Below, piece after piece: positions 19,096 to 27,991 of a stretch of DNA of 64,000 nucleotides. Position 1 is the stretch's first letter; each line of letters begins with the position of its first letter. The notes under the pieces are model-generated. The model searched no databases. It was not told the DNA's origin and saw only the letters and a program-made list of their open reading frames with translations. Source of the stretch: Flavobacteriaceae bacterium (GTDB taxonomy: Bacteria; Bacteroidota; Bacteroidia; Flavobacteriales; Flavobacteriaceae); contig JAITMD010000010.1 in assembly GCA_031277535.1 (NCBI GenBank), forward strand, positions 62,001 to 126,000, in the 5' to 3' direction. A program made the position numbers and the translations under genes.

Positions 19096-19650
19096 ATGAA
19101 GAAATTCTCAATTGAATTCAAATGGGCAGCTCTTGCAACATTAGCTGCATTAATATGGATGATTATTGAAAAATCACTTGGTTTTCACGACGAAAAGATT
19201 CGTTATGAAATAGGATTCACTACACTTTTCAACCTTATTCTTATTATTTTCTATTGGTTAAATATCCGAGAAAAAAAACAAGATTATTACGAGGGCGTAA
19301 TTACATGGCAAAAAGCCTTTATTAGTGGGTTGGTCTTAACTGTAATGATTTCTTTCTTCTACCCTTTAATTCAGTATATTGCTTACAACCAATTGACTCC
19401 TGATTTTATGCAACGCTTACAAGATGCATTTATGGCAGAAGGAAGAATGAGTTTAGAGGATGCACAAAAGAATGCAAGTTTTGATTTATTTCTTCGTAAT
19501 GCGGTGTTCAACAATCTATCTTTTGGTGTAGTATATGCTGCAATAACTGCTTATTTTATGCAAACAAAAGGAGCACAAGAGCTACAAGCAAACAAAATAA
19601 ACAAACCAGAAATGGTTAAAGTAAAAAAGAAAAAAAACGGTAAACGATAA
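19096..19650 (+). CDS. DUF4199 domain-containing membrane protein
   Basis: 184 residues with four predicted helices (about 9-25, 38-56, 75-93, 134-152) and a strongly basic KVKKKKNGKR tail. The MKKFSIEFKWAALATLAALIW start, the EGVITWQKAFISG stretch and FYPLIQYIAYN match the DUF4199 family of Bacteroidota. Function is unknown. It is 17 nt upstream of kdsA, so the two are probably co-transcribed; a link to envelope assembly is possible but only by association. Confidence 0.8.
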   Translation: MKKFSIEFKWAALATLAALIWMIIEKSLGFHDEKIRYEIGFTTLFNLILIIFYWLNIREKKQDYYEGVITWQKAFISGLVLTVMISFFYPLIQYIAYNQLTPDFMQRLQDAFMAEGRMSLEDAQKNASFDLFLRNAVFNNLSFGVVYAAITAYFMQTKGAQELQANKINKPEMVKVKKKKNGKR

Positions 19651-19667
19651 TTAAAAAACAATTAATT

Positions 19668-20486
19668 ATGAACTTAAATAATATTCCAAATATAAAAAAC
19701 TTGGATGCTGACAATTTCTTTTTGTTAGCAGGTCCATGTGCCATTGAAGGAGAAGAAATGGCAATGCGCATTGCAGAACACATTATCAAAATAACAGATA
19801 AACTACAGATACCTTACGTATTTAAAGGGTCATTTAAAAAAGCGAACCGTTCTCGTATTGACAGTTTCACAGGAATTGGAGACGAAAAAGCACTAAAAAT
19901 ACTTCAAAAAGTAGGAAAAGAATTCGGCGTTCCAACTGTAACAGATATTCACGAAGTAACAGATGCTGCTATGGCTGCAGAATATGTAGATATATTGCAA
20001 ATTCCTGCTTTCTTAGTACGTCAAACAGACTTAGTTGTAGCCGCAGCTAATACTGGGAAAGTAGTGAACCTAAAGAAAGGACAGTTTATGAGTCCTGAAA
20101 GTATGAAACATGCAGTACAAAAAGTTATTGATTGTTCAAATGAAAATGTAATGGTTACTGATCGTGGAACAATGTTTGGATACCAAGACATGATTGTTGA
20201 TTACAGAGGTATTCCTACTATGCAACAATATGCAACAACAGTATTAGACATTACACACTCTTTACAACAGCCAAACCAAAGTAGTGGAGTGACTGGTGGT
20301 CGCCCTGATTTAATTGGAACTATTGCTAAAGCAGGAATTGCTGTTGGTGTAGATGGATTATTCTTAGAGACACACTTTGATCCAGCACATGCAAAAAGTG
20401 ATGGAGCAAATATGTTGCACTTAGATTATTTTGAAGACTTAATGACTAAATTGGTTGCTATTCGTCAAACAGTAAATAAATTCTAA
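19668..20486 (+). CDS. kdsA: 3-deoxy-8-phosphooctulonate (Kdo-8-P) synthase
   Basis: 272 residues with the family motifs FFLLAGPCAIEGE, YVFKGSFKKANRSR, QIPAFLVRQTDL, NVMVTDRGTMFGY and the substrate/metal-binding GVDGLFLETHFDP. It condenses arabinose-5-phosphate with phosphoenolpyruvate to make the Kdo precursor of lipopolysaccharide. The Asn in the KANRSR stretch is the residue typical of the metal-independent class, whereas metal-dependent enzymes have Cys there. Second gene of a two-gene unit. Confidence 0.96.
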   Translation: MNLNNIPNIKNLDADNFFLLAGPCAIEGEEMAMRIAEHIIKITDKLQIPYVFKGSFKKANRSRIDSFTGIGDEKALKILQKVGKEFGVPTVTDIHEVTDAAMAAEYVDILQIPAFLVRQTDLVVAAANTGKVVNLKKGQFMSPESMKHAVQKVIDCSNENVMVTDRGTMFGYQDMIVDYRGIPTMQQYATTVLDITHSLQQPNQSSGVTGGRPDLIGTIAKAGIAVGVDGLFLETHFDPAHAKSDGANMLHLDYFEDLMTKLVAIRQTVNKF

Positions 20487-20499
20487 TATTTTTTTTCAA

Positions 20500-20558
20500 C
20501 TTTTTTACAGGCCTACACTTTTTATTTCCAAACAGTTAAGAATAGACCTGTAAAAAAG
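20500..20558. repeat. Long-loop inverted repeat between kdsA and tRNA-Tyr
   Basis: Arms 20500-20515 (CTTTTTTACAGGCCTA) and 20543-20558 (TAGACCTGTAAAAAAG) match over 16 bp with one mismatch, with a 27-nt loop. It could terminate kdsA transcription or be a processing stem for the tRNA transcript; the long loop makes it atypical for a terminator. Confidence 0.5.
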
Positions 20559-20650
20559 AACGAAAAAAACATAAGATACTTCTTGTTTTTCAAGAAAACA
20601 GCCCTATATTTGCACCGTTCTAAAAATAAGAACATAAGCAATCAGGCTTA

Positions 20651-20734
20651 GGGGAGATACTCAAGCGGCCAACGAGGACGGACTGTAAATCCGTTGGGAA
20701 ACCTTCGCAGGTTCGAATCCTGCTCTCCCCACCA
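20651..20734 (+). tRNA. tRNA-Tyr (anticodon GTA), copy 1, CCA encoded
   Basis: Acceptor GGGGAGA/TCTCCCC, anticodon loop CTGTAAA, long variable arm as in class II tRNAs, T arm GCAGG/CCTGC. The discriminator A (20731) is followed by an encoded CCA (20732-20734). Confidence 0.95.
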
Positions 20735-20785
20735 AAACGTTCATACACAGATTTTAATTATTTAGGCGATATAAAAATATTCGGA

Positions 20786-20866
20786 GGGGAGATACTCAAG
20801 CGGCCAACGAGGACGGACTGTAAATCCGTTGGGAAACCTTCGCAGGTTCGAATCCTGCTCTCCCCA
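20786..20866 (+). tRNA. tRNA-Tyr (anticodon GTA), copy 2, no encoded CCA
   Basis: The 81-nt body is identical to copy 1. After the discriminator A at 20866 the sequence is CTAT, so CCA must be added by nucleotidyltransferase. Confidence 0.95.
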
Positions 20867-20879
20867 CTATATGAACCTA

Positions 20880-20912
20880 AAAGGGCATCTTTAAAAAAGA
20901 TGCCCTTTTTTT
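20880..20912 (+). terminator. Terminator after the tRNA-Tyr pair
   Basis: 13-bp stem AAAGGGCATCTTT/AAAGATGCCCTTT (20880-20892, 20896-20908) followed by T residues. Confidence 0.88.
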
Positions 20913-20929
20913 ATGAAGTAATTTTTCGC

Positions 20930-21370
20930 TCATTTGAACGGATTAACTAATGCTTTATGTCCCCTATTCCAATCATCCCAATATTGCCATTCATCTTTGA
21001 TATAATCTCTATAAATAATAGTATCTTTTTTTATAACACGAATTAAAGAAGAATTAGAGTCTTTACTAATTGAATCCCCTACCTCTATAATAGGATATAC
21101 ACTACTAAAATAATTAAACCGAGTTCCGTCTGACAAAATAATATAAGGAGTATCTCTATTGGCAGTATCTTTTCCTTTTTCAATAACCACTCCTCTATAG
21201 TCTCTCAATAGGTTTTCTCTCAAATCTCTATCATTTCTTGTAAACTTATTATCAGTAACTATTAAATACAAGAGCCCTCCTACTACACCAAAAACCATTA
21301 CTAAAATGACCCATGGTTTATTTGCTAACCAAGATAAATCCTCTGAACTATTATTTTTAAAGAAATCCAT
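20930..21370 (-). CDS. Hypothetical single-pass membrane protein
   Basis: 146 residues. One membrane helix at about 20-40 (WVILVMVFGVVGGLLYLIV) is followed by a charged linker and a small beta-rich domain containing YIILSDGTRFNYFSS and VGDSISKDSNS, a pattern also seen in other short uncharacterised Bacteroidota proteins. There is no lipobox. The stop codon lies 14 nt past the end of the LysR gene on the same strand, so the two might be co-transcribed. I do not recognise the family. Confidence 0.65.
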   Translation of the reverse strand: MDFFKNNSSEDLSWLANKPWVILVMVFGVVGGLLYLIVTDNKFTRNDRDLRENLLRDYRGVVIEKGKDTANRDTPYIILSDGTRFNYFSSVYPIIEVGDSISKDSNSSLIRVIKKDTIIYRDYIKDEWQYWDDWNRGHKALVNPFK

Positions 21371-21384
21371 AAACTTATACCTTC

Positions 21385-22278
21385 TTACAATTGATTATAT
21401 TCTTCTTTATTCTCTTGTTGCAACATATCCATAAACACTCGAGCAGATTTCTTCTGATAACTATCTTTTAAACGCATTATAACTGCTTCTCTACGCATAT
21501 CGCAGTCTGTAATAGGTATTGCCTTCAAATAAGGTTCTCCATGTACGCTTGCAAGCGTTAAAATAGTTTGGAAAGCACCTGTTCGAACCAGATCAATCAC
21601 TGTCGATGTATGATTAACCTCAACTACCACTTGAGGAGTAATAGCGTAGTGTGTAAACTGTTCATCCAAAAAGTTTCTTGTACTAAAACCTTTTACTGGT
21701 AATGCCAATTTTAATTGTTCTACTTCTTTAAAAGTCATTGCCTCTTTTGAGGCCCATATACTCTCTTCCCAAACAATAACAAACATATCCGAAGTCATCA
21801 AGTTTTCATGAACAACCCCTTCATGTAATTCCCCTTCATAAAAAGTAAGAGCAAAATCAATTTCTTGACGCATTACTGCATCAATTAGCTCTGTAGTGGT
21901 ACCAAAGGTTACTTGCAATTTTACTTTAGGATATTGTTCTGTAAATATCTTAAAAGTACTTATTGCTAACGATTTCAATCCCCAAGTCAAACCAATGTGC
22001 AACACACCTTCTTGCAAATTGTTTAGGTCTTCCAACATCTGTTTTCCATCATTAGCTGCATGAATACTCTTTTCTGCATAGGTAGCAAACAATTTTCCTG
22101 CTTCTGTAATTGTAATTCGCTTCCCTATACGATCAAACAAAGGCATTCCCAATTCATCTTCCAACTGTTTTATTTGTTGAGATAATGTACTTTGTGTAAT
22201 ATACAAATGCTTTGCTGCCTCTGTAAAATTGAGCAACTCCTTAGCTTTTAAAAAATACTTTAATTGTCGTAACTCCAT
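21385..22278 (-). CDS. LysR-family transcriptional regulator
   Basis: 297 residues. The N-terminal winged helix (1-60) starts MELRQLKYFLKAKELLNFT and has the classic SQQIKQLEDELGMPLFDRIGKRI signature spread over its second half. The C-terminal effector domain (about 90-290) has the periplasmic-binding-like pattern of CynR/GltC-type members. It is divergent from the MFS gene, with 93 bp between starts, which is the usual arrangement for a LysR regulator controlling its neighbour. The ligand is unknown. Confidence 0.92.
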   Translation of the reverse strand: MELRQLKYFLKAKELLNFTEAAKHLYITQSTLSQQIKQLEDELGMPLFDRIGKRITITEAGKLFATYAEKSIHAANDGKQMLEDLNNLQEGVLHIGLTWGLKSLAISTFKIFTEQYPKVKLQVTFGTTTELIDAVMRQEIDFALTFYEGELHEGVVHENLMTSDMFVIVWEESIWASKEAMTFKEVEQLKLALPVKGFSTRNFLDEQFTHYAITPQVVVEVNHTSTVIDLVRTGAFQTILTLASVHGEPYLKAIPITDCDMRREAVIMRLKDSYQKKSARVFMDMLQQENKEEYNQL

Positions 22279-22371
22279 AAGTAAATCGTTTTTACCGATT
22301 GATGTAATAGAAAAATACCTTTTTACAAATTTAGAACTATACAGTAACTTTACATCAAAATTAAAGAAAAA

Positions 22372-23586
22372 ATGTCAGTAACTACCTATACATCAATTCT
22401 CGAAACAGAAAAAGCAGTAAAGGGTACCGTGCGATACAAAAGAATAAAATGGAGTATATTCTTAGTGGGTGTCTCTGTTTTTGCTCAACTATACAATTAT
22501 CAACCTTTATTATCTGAAATCACTTCTTACTTTCAAATTACACCAGCAGAAAGCAGTTATTTAGTTTCAGCTTCTACTTTTGGTATGGCGATAGGTTTAT
22601 TGCTATTTGCATTTATTGCAGATCAATATCCTCGTAAAGATATTATGATGTTTTCATTGACCACCTCAACACTCCTAACCCTCTTGTCTGTTTGGAATAC
22701 TGATTTCGGTATATTAATTAACATCAATTTTATCAAAGGAATATGTATCTCAGGAGTATCTGCTGTTACTTTAGCCTATTTAGCAGAAGAAATAGACAGC
22801 AAAAGCATTGGGACAGCTATAAGCTTTTACTTGGCTGGAAATACATTTGGAGGTATGTTTGGACGTATTACAGCAGCCTTAGTTAGTGGATGGTACAACT
22901 GGCAAACAGCAGTATTAGTTATTGGAATTATTGCAGTAGGTATTGCTATTGCTTTTTATATATTATTCCCTGAATCACACTTCTTTACTCCCCAAAAAAT
23001 GCGTTTCAATAGAAAATTCAAACAAATGCTTTGTCTGTTTAGCAATCCTAAACTACTTGCTATGTATATTGTAGCCATCTGTTTAATGGGAAGCTTTGTA
23101 AGTGTTTACAACTACTTAGGTTTTAAATTAGAAGCTGCACCTTACAATTTACCACATTACCTTATAGCTCTTATTTTTTTAATGTATGCCTTTGGTATTT
23201 TTGGAAACCTCACAGCTGGTAAATTATCAGATTTATACTCTCCTAAAAAGATATTATTAATAGCATTAGGTCTTCTACTCTTAGGTATTGCACTCATGTA
23301 TTTGGAAAACATACTCCTTATTTTATTGGGATTAACAATATTTACCATTGCTTTTTTTAGTGGACACACCATTGCCAGTAGAGTAGTGACTACATTAGGT
23401 AAAAAAGCCAAAAGCTCCGCTACTGCACTTTATTGGTTCTTTTACTATATGGGATCTACTGTTATTGGAAGCTCTACGGGTTTATTTATCAACAAGGGGC
23501 ATTGGAACGGATTTTTTATTTCCCTCATGATTTTAGCAGGTATTGCATTAGTTGCCACTTATTGGACAACGCGAAAAGCTAACTAA
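22372..23586 (+). CDS. MFS transporter, YnfM-like
   Basis: 404 residues with 12 predicted helices. Loop motifs fit the drug/inner-membrane MFS group: the first-loop DQYPRKDIMM, the mid-protein LAEEID stretch and GKLSDLYSPKKILL after helix 8. The layout resembles YnfM/AraJ-type exporters that are often paired with a divergent LysR gene, as here. The start ATG follows a TAACTTTAC sequence that partly fits a Bacteroidota -7 box. The cargo cannot be inferred. Its stop lies only 2 nt from the stop of the convergent gene, with no terminator between them. Confidence 0.87.
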   Translation: MSVTTYTSILETEKAVKGTVRYKRIKWSIFLVGVSVFAQLYNYQPLLSEITSYFQITPAESSYLVSASTFGMAIGLLLFAFIADQYPRKDIMMFSLTTSTLLTLLSVWNTDFGILININFIKGICISGVSAVTLAYLAEEIDSKSIGTAISFYLAGNTFGGMFGRITAALVSGWYNWQTAVLVIGIIAVGIAIAFYILFPESHFFTPQKMRFNRKFKQMLCLFSNPKLLAMYIVAICLMGSFVSVYNYLGFKLEAAPYNLPHYLIALIFLMYAFGIFGNLTAGKLSDLYSPKKILLIALGLLLLGIALMYLENILLILLGLTIFTIAFFSGHTIASRVVTTLGKKAKSSATALYWFFYYMGSTVIGSSTGLFINKGHWNGFFISLMILAGIALVATYWTTRKAN

Positions 23587-23588
23587 TT

Positions 23589-24092
23589 TTATTCAAAGGA
23601 TGTGTTGCGCTCCAACCAAACAGAAGGTGTTACAGTAGAATCTAAAATCTTTAAATTTAAAGTTAAACTATAATGATTAGCTACTTTAAAAGCATCTTCT
23701 TTTGAATCTGTTTGATAGAAACAAATGTGTTCATTTGTATTGTAAAACATATTAATCTCATACACTTCTGTATCAGCATGTGTTTCAGCACCTGCACCAC
23801 GTACTGCATGTCTTTTTTTTGTTTTAAATACAGAGATATAATCAAACGAAGGTAAAGCTTTCCACTTTCCAATATTTACTCCAAATAAACTATAGATTGT
23901 TCTGTATCTTTTATTCTCCAAGTCTATTTGACTTCCTGAAGTAGACAATAAACGACTTCCAAAACCAAACATCAGGATAGTCCAAAAAATAGAACCATTT
24001 GAAACAAAAATATACAATCCCAATAAGAATAAACAAATCCCTAATAACTTACTTGCAAAGCTTATAGGCTTCAAATGTTTTATAATATCCAT
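23589..24092 (-). CDS. Hypothetical two-helix membrane protein
   Basis: 167 residues. Two adjacent hydrophobic helices (about 13-30 and 33-48) are followed by a soluble domain with a beta-rich, PH-like pattern: IDLENKRYRTIYSLFGVNIG, then FDYISVFKTKKRH, then YNTNEHICFY. This shape resembles the bacterial PH-like membrane proteins of Flavobacteriaceae, but no name can be given. It shares no obvious partner. Confidence 0.6.
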   Translation of the reverse strand: MDIIKHLKPISFASKLLGICLFLLGLYIFVSNGSIFWTILMFGFGSRLLSTSGSQIDLENKRYRTIYSLFGVNIGKWKALPSFDYISVFKTKKRHAVRGAGAETHADTEVYEINMFYNTNEHICFYQTDSKEDAFKVANHYSLTLNLKILDSTVTPSVWLERNTSFE

Positions 24093-24161
24093 AACAATCT
24101 ATTTCATTTTTTAAAGGCGCAATTTACTTATTTTTCAGTTAACATTATTTAACAAAAATAA

Positions 24162-24195
24162 AAAATCCTTAATACTTATATGTACTAAGGATTTT
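24162..24195 (-). terminator. Terminator after glyA
   Basis: 10-bp stem AAAATCCTTA/TAAGGATTTT (24162-24171, 24186-24195) with a 14-nt loop and an A/T tract. Confidence 0.75.
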
Positions 24196-24220
24196 CTATA
24201 ATTATTTTGTTCTGTTAGAA

Positions 24221-25495
24221 CTACCAAACAAACATTGGTCTTTCTTCCATCATTTCATTTACTTCATCAGCTACCTCTTCTAACAACTCTTCGTTTGTAT
24301 GATCCATTATCACTCTATCTATCAAAGCAACAATAGTTTCCATATCTGCTTCTACTAAACCTCTTGTTGTAATAGCAGGAGTACCAATACGAATACCAGA
24401 AGTTACAAATGGAGATTTGTCATCAAAAGGAACCATGTTTTTATTTACTGTAATCTCTGCTTTCACTAATGCTTGTTCAGCTTCTTTACCAGAAATATTT
24501 TTATTTCTAAGGTCAATAAGCATCATATGATTATCTGTTCCTCCAGAAATGATGTTATATCCTCTCTTTACAAATGCTGCAGCCATAGCTTTTGCATTTT
24601 TTTGTACTTGCATCATATATTGGAAGTACTCATCTGTTAATGCTTCTCCAAATGCTACAGCTTTAGCTGCGATAATATGCATTAATGGTCCTCCTTGGTT
24701 TCCTGGGAATACTGCACTGTCTAATAAAGCAGACATCATACGCACTTCTCCTTTAGGAGTTGTTAAGCCAAATGGATTAGGGAAATCAGTTCCCATCATA
24801 ATCATTCCTCCACGAGGTCCTCTCAACGTTTTGTGAGTAGTTGTTGTAATGATATGACAATGAGGAACTGGATCATTCATTAATCCTTTAGCGATTAAAC
24901 CAGCTGGATGAGAAATATCTGCCATTAAAATAGCACCTACACTATCAGCAATCTCTCTAAAACGTTTGAAATCCATATCACGAGAATAAGCAGACGCACC
25001 AGCAATAATTAACTTAGGCTGTTCTTTAGTCGCTACTTCTTGTATTTTATCATAGTTCAACAAACCTGTTTCTTGATCTACTCCGTAGAATACAGGATTG
25101 TAAAGCTTTCCTGAGAAATTTACAGGTGATCCATGTGTTAAGTGTCCTCCATGAGATAAGTCAAAACCTAAGATCTTGTCACCTGGTTTTAAACAAGCAA
25201 AAAACACAGCTGTATTTGCTTGTGACCCTGAGTGAGGTTGTACGTTTACATACGCAGCTCCAAATAATTCTTTTGCACGATCAATTGCAATTTGCTCTAC
25301 CACGTCTACGACTTCACATCCTCCATAGTAACGTTTGTTTGGATATCCTTCTGCGTATTTATTTGTTAGGCATGAACCAGCAGCTTCCATTGTTTCTTCA
25401 CTTACGAAGTTTTCTGAAGCAATTAATTCGATTCCATGAATTTGTCTGTCTTGTTCTTCTACGATCAAATCGAAAATTTCTGAGTCTCTTCTCAT
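24221..25495 (-). CDS. glyA: Serine hydroxymethyltransferase
   Basis: 424 residues, full length. It interconverts serine and glycine with tetrahydrofolate. Visible motifs: [14 protein letters not shown], the YYGGCEVVD stretch that shapes the PLP pocket, [12 protein letters not shown], and the PLP-lysine Lys222 in [14 protein letters not shown]. Together with gcvT in this window it supplies one-carbon units. It is divergent from fumarylacetoacetase with about 105 bp between the starts. Confidence 0.97.
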   Translation of the reverse strand: MRRDSEIFDLIVEEQDRQIHGIELIASENFVSEETMEAAGSCLTNKYAEGYPNKRYYGGCEVVDVVEQIAIDRAKELFGAAYVNVQPHSGSQANTAVFFACLKPGDKILGFDLSHGGHLTHGSPVNFSGKLYNPVFYGVDQETGLLNYDKIQEVATKEQPKLIIAGASAYSRDMDFKRFREIADSVGAILMADISHPAGLIAKGLMNDPVPHCHIITTTTHKTLRGPRGGMIMMGTDFPNPFGLTTPKGEVRMMSALLDSAVFPGNQGGPLMHIIAAKAVAFGEALTDEYFQYMMQVQKNAKAMAAAFVKRGYNIISGGTDNHMMLIDLRNKNISGKEAEQALVKAEITVNKNMVPFDDKSPFVTSGIRIGTPAITTRGLVEADMETIVALIDRVIMDHTNEELLEEVADEVNEMMEERPMFVW

Positions 25496-25540
25496 TAGCT
25501 TGTGTGTTTCGTTAAATTGCTTTCAAATGTACAAAAATCG

Positions 25541-25571
25541 TTTGTTAATTTGCGGCTTAATTATATATTTG
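25541..25571 (+). promoter_or_regulatory. Bacteroidota-type promoter of fumarylacetoacetase
   Basis: TTTG at 25541-25544 and TATATTTG at 25564-25571 are exactly 19 nt apart, and the ATG follows 30 nt later. This is the cleanest promoter match in the window. Confidence 0.75.
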
Positions 25572-25601
25572 ATAAAACTATTAAACGCAATAAATAAGAT
25601 T

Positions 25602-26885
25602 ATGATGATAACGGCAAATGATCCAAATAGAAGATCTTGGCTTGAGGTAGAAGCACAATCAGATTTCCCTATACAGAATATTCCTTTTGGGGTATTTATC
25701 ACTAAAGATGACGTAGTTACAATTGGAACAAGAATTGGAAATTATGCCATTGATTTAAGTGCTTTACAAATGTTGGGCTACTTACAAGGTATTGAATTAA
25801 CAGATGATGTATTTTTACAAGATACTTTAAACGATTTTATTTCAGCTGGTAAAAAAACTTGGCGATCAGTAAGAAATCGCATTGCAGATATTTTTGATGC
25901 AAATAATGAAACTTTAAAGAACAATGCAAAACACAGAGAGGCTGTTATTTTCAAAATAGAAGAAGTAGAAATGCAACTACCTGTATTTATTGGTGACTAC
26001 ACTGATTTTTATAGCAGTAGAGAACACGCTACTAACGTAGGAACAATGTTCCGTGATCCTAAAAATGCCTTATTTCCAAACTGGTTACATATTCCTATTG
26101 GATACCATGGTAGAAGTTCTACTATTATCCCATCTGGAGTAAATATCAAACGTCCAATGGGACAAACTTTACCAAAAGGAGAAACAGTGCCTGTTTTTGG
26201 TCCATCAAAAAGAGTAGATTTCGAATTAGAAACAGCTTTTATTACAACAGATGCCAATTTATTGGGAGATAATATTCCAATAGATGAAGCAGAAGAACAC
26301 ATCTTTGGTATGGTATTATTAAATGACTGGAGCGCTCGAGACATTCAAACATGGGAGTATGTTCCTCTTGGGCCTTTCTTAGCAAAAAACTTTGCTTCAT
26401 CTATTTCTCCATGGGTAGTTACCTTAGATGCGCTTGAACCATTTAGAGTAGCAAGTCCAGTACAAGATCCAACACCATTTCCTTATTTACAACAAACAGG
26501 AGACAAAGCTTTTGATATTAATTTAGAAGTATATATTAAACCTCAAGATGCAGATGAAAAACTAATCTGTGAATCAAATTTCAAGCATTTGTATTGGACA
26601 ATGAGTCAACAATTAGCTCACCATACAATTAATGGATGTAAGATTAACTCTGGAGATTTAATGGGATCAGGTACTATTTCTGGACCAACTCCAAACAGCT
26701 ACGGTTCCTTATTAGAGCTTACATGGGCAGGTGCAAATCCAATTGAAATGTCAAATGGAGCAAAACGTACGTTCATCGAAGACTACGATACCATTACAAT
26801 GAAAGGTTTCTGTCAGAACAATGAAGTACGCATTGGTTTTGGAGAAGTAACAAGCATGTTGTTACCAGCAACAGTTACCGTATAA
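25602..26885 (+). CDS. fahA: Fumarylacetoacetase
   Basis: 427 residues from the ATG at 25602 (a second ATG follows at 25605); reading further upstream starts at TTG inside the promoter and is rejected. The family motifs are IPFGVF near the start, the metal- and substrate-site stretch IGDYTDFYSSREHATNVG, GYHGRSSTI, FELETAFI and LNDWSARDIQTWEYVPLGPF. It hydrolyses fumarylacetoacetate, the last step of tyrosine and phenylalanine breakdown, to fumarate and acetoacetate. No other gene of that pathway is in the window. It is a single-gene unit with its own terminator. Confidence 0.95.
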   Translation: MMITANDPNRRSWLEVEAQSDFPIQNIPFGVFITKDDVVTIGTRIGNYAIDLSALQMLGYLQGIELTDDVFLQDTLNDFISAGKKTWRSVRNRIADIFDANNETLKNNAKHREAVIFKIEEVEMQLPVFIGDYTDFYSSREHATNVGTMFRDPKNALFPNWLHIPIGYHGRSSTIIPSGVNIKRPMGQTLPKGETVPVFGPSKRVDFELETAFITTDANLLGDNIPIDEAEEHIFGMVLLNDWSARDIQTWEYVPLGPFLAKNFASSISPWVVTLDALEPFRVASPVQDPTPFPYLQQTGDKAFDINLEVYIKPQDADEKLICESNFKHLYWTMSQQLAHHTINGCKINSGDLMGSGTISGPTPNSYGSLLELTWAGANPIEMSNGAKRTFIEDYDTITMKGFCQNNEVRIGFGEVTSMLLPATVTV

Positions 26886-26981
26886 TTGCAAATGATTTAA
26901 TTAAATCATTGATAACACAGATTACTAATCTTGTGCTACTAAAACAAACAGTAAACAGTGTTCAACTGTAATAAATACCCT

Positions 26982-27017
26982 AAAGCCTCAGGAGTTTTTC
27001 TCTTGAGGCTTTTATTT
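26982..27017 (+). terminator. Terminator after fahA
   Basis: Stem AAAGCCTCA/TGAGGCTTT (26982-26990, 27004-27012), then TATTTT. Confidence 0.8.
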
Positions 27018-27050
27018 TACCCCCTCTTCCCCTTCCCTTTAAAAAATTAC

Positions 27051-27058
27051 TACATTTG
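27051..27058 (+). promoter_or_regulatory. Probable -7 box of the SMI1/KNR4 gene
   Basis: TACATTTG matches TAnnTTTG and lies 19 nt before the ATG. No TTTG partner is seen upstream. Confidence 0.4.
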
Positions 27059-27077
27059 ACATCTAAATACCCTAACA

Positions 27078-27743
27078 ATGTACACAGAGCAAATTAAACG
27101 CATCAAAAACAAACTCAATCAACTTGAAACATTAGATCAAGACTTAGAAGTATTTGGTGCAGATACTCATGAATATACCTTAAACCCAATACTTACAACA
27201 AAAGCAGTTGTTGAATTTGAAAAACAACACCAAGTAAGTCTACCTAAAGATTATGTGGCTTTTATCACACAAATAGGTAATGGAGGGGTTGGACCATTTT
27301 ATGGCTTACAAACTTTAGCAGATGCAAGTATAGACGAAACTGCAGCCTTAATGGGGCAAGCAGATGCTACAAGTCTTTTAAACAAAGTTTTTCCTCATAC
27401 AACTTCCTGGAACCCAGTTGACAAATTAGAAGCAATAGACAATAAAATAGAACAGGCATTTAATGAAGGAAACAGTGATTTAGAAGAAGAGCTATATCAC
27501 CAACGCTTAGAAATAATTGGAGAGCCTGAACACGATTACGGACGATTAAACTTATGTGACTATGGCTGTGGCATTACCATATTCTTAGTTGTAAATGGTC
27601 CTCAACAAGGCATTATGTGGACAGATGACAGAATAAACGATGGTGGGCTATATCCAAGTATAGAATTAGAAAACGAAAAAGAGCTCTCTTTTTTAGACTG
27701 GTACGAAATGTGGTTAGATAACAGCATTGCTGACTTTGAATAA
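27078..27743 (+). CDS. SMI1/KNR4 (SUKH) family protein
   Basis: 221 residues, cytoplasmic. The SUKH core is visible as VVEFEKQHQVSLPKDYVAFI, then TQIGNGGVGPFYGLQTL, then a central acidic helix and the CGYG-like CDYGCGITIFLVVNG region, ending in FLDWYEMWLD. SUKH proteins are often immunity proteins to polymorphic toxins, but many stand alone in Bacteroidota genomes. There is no toxin, deaminase, nuclease or Rhs/PT-domain gene beside it here, so an immunity role is not supported. Confidence 0.88.
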   Translation: MYTEQIKRIKNKLNQLETLDQDLEVFGADTHEYTLNPILTTKAVVEFEKQHQVSLPKDYVAFITQIGNGGVGPFYGLQTLADASIDETAALMGQADATSLLNKVFPHTTSWNPVDKLEAIDNKIEQAFNEGNSDLEEELYHQRLEIIGEPEHDYGRLNLCDYGCGITIFLVVNGPQQGIMWTDDRINDGGLYPSIELENEKELSFLDWYEMWLDNSIADFE

Positions 27744-27825
27744 AAGATACATAAAGGGATAAGGGAGTTCAAATAAATTACAATTTGTCTGGACAGCTTT
27801 AGTCGCCATAACACCTATTCAATAA

Positions 27826-27853
27826 AAAAGCCCATCTTCAAAAATGGGCTTTT
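27826..27853. terminator. Terminator between convergent SMI1/KNR4 and lipoprotein genes
   Basis: 10-bp stem AAAAGCCCAT/ATGGGCTTTT (27826-27835, 27844-27853) with an 8-nt loop; usable in both directions. Confidence 0.82.
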
Positions 27854-27991
27854 CTATTGATATCAGTCACATGATATATAGTATATCATATAATTCTTAG
27901 TATGCTTAAATCCATAATCGATTAGATTACCTAAAGCATGAACTAATTTCCGACTCTTTCTTTCCTATGTACATCTTGCAATCATCAACTA

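Noticed and set aside
27078..27743. Immunity gene of a polymorphic toxin system
   Set aside because: The SUKH-family gene has no toxin, Rhs or secretion-linked gene beside it.
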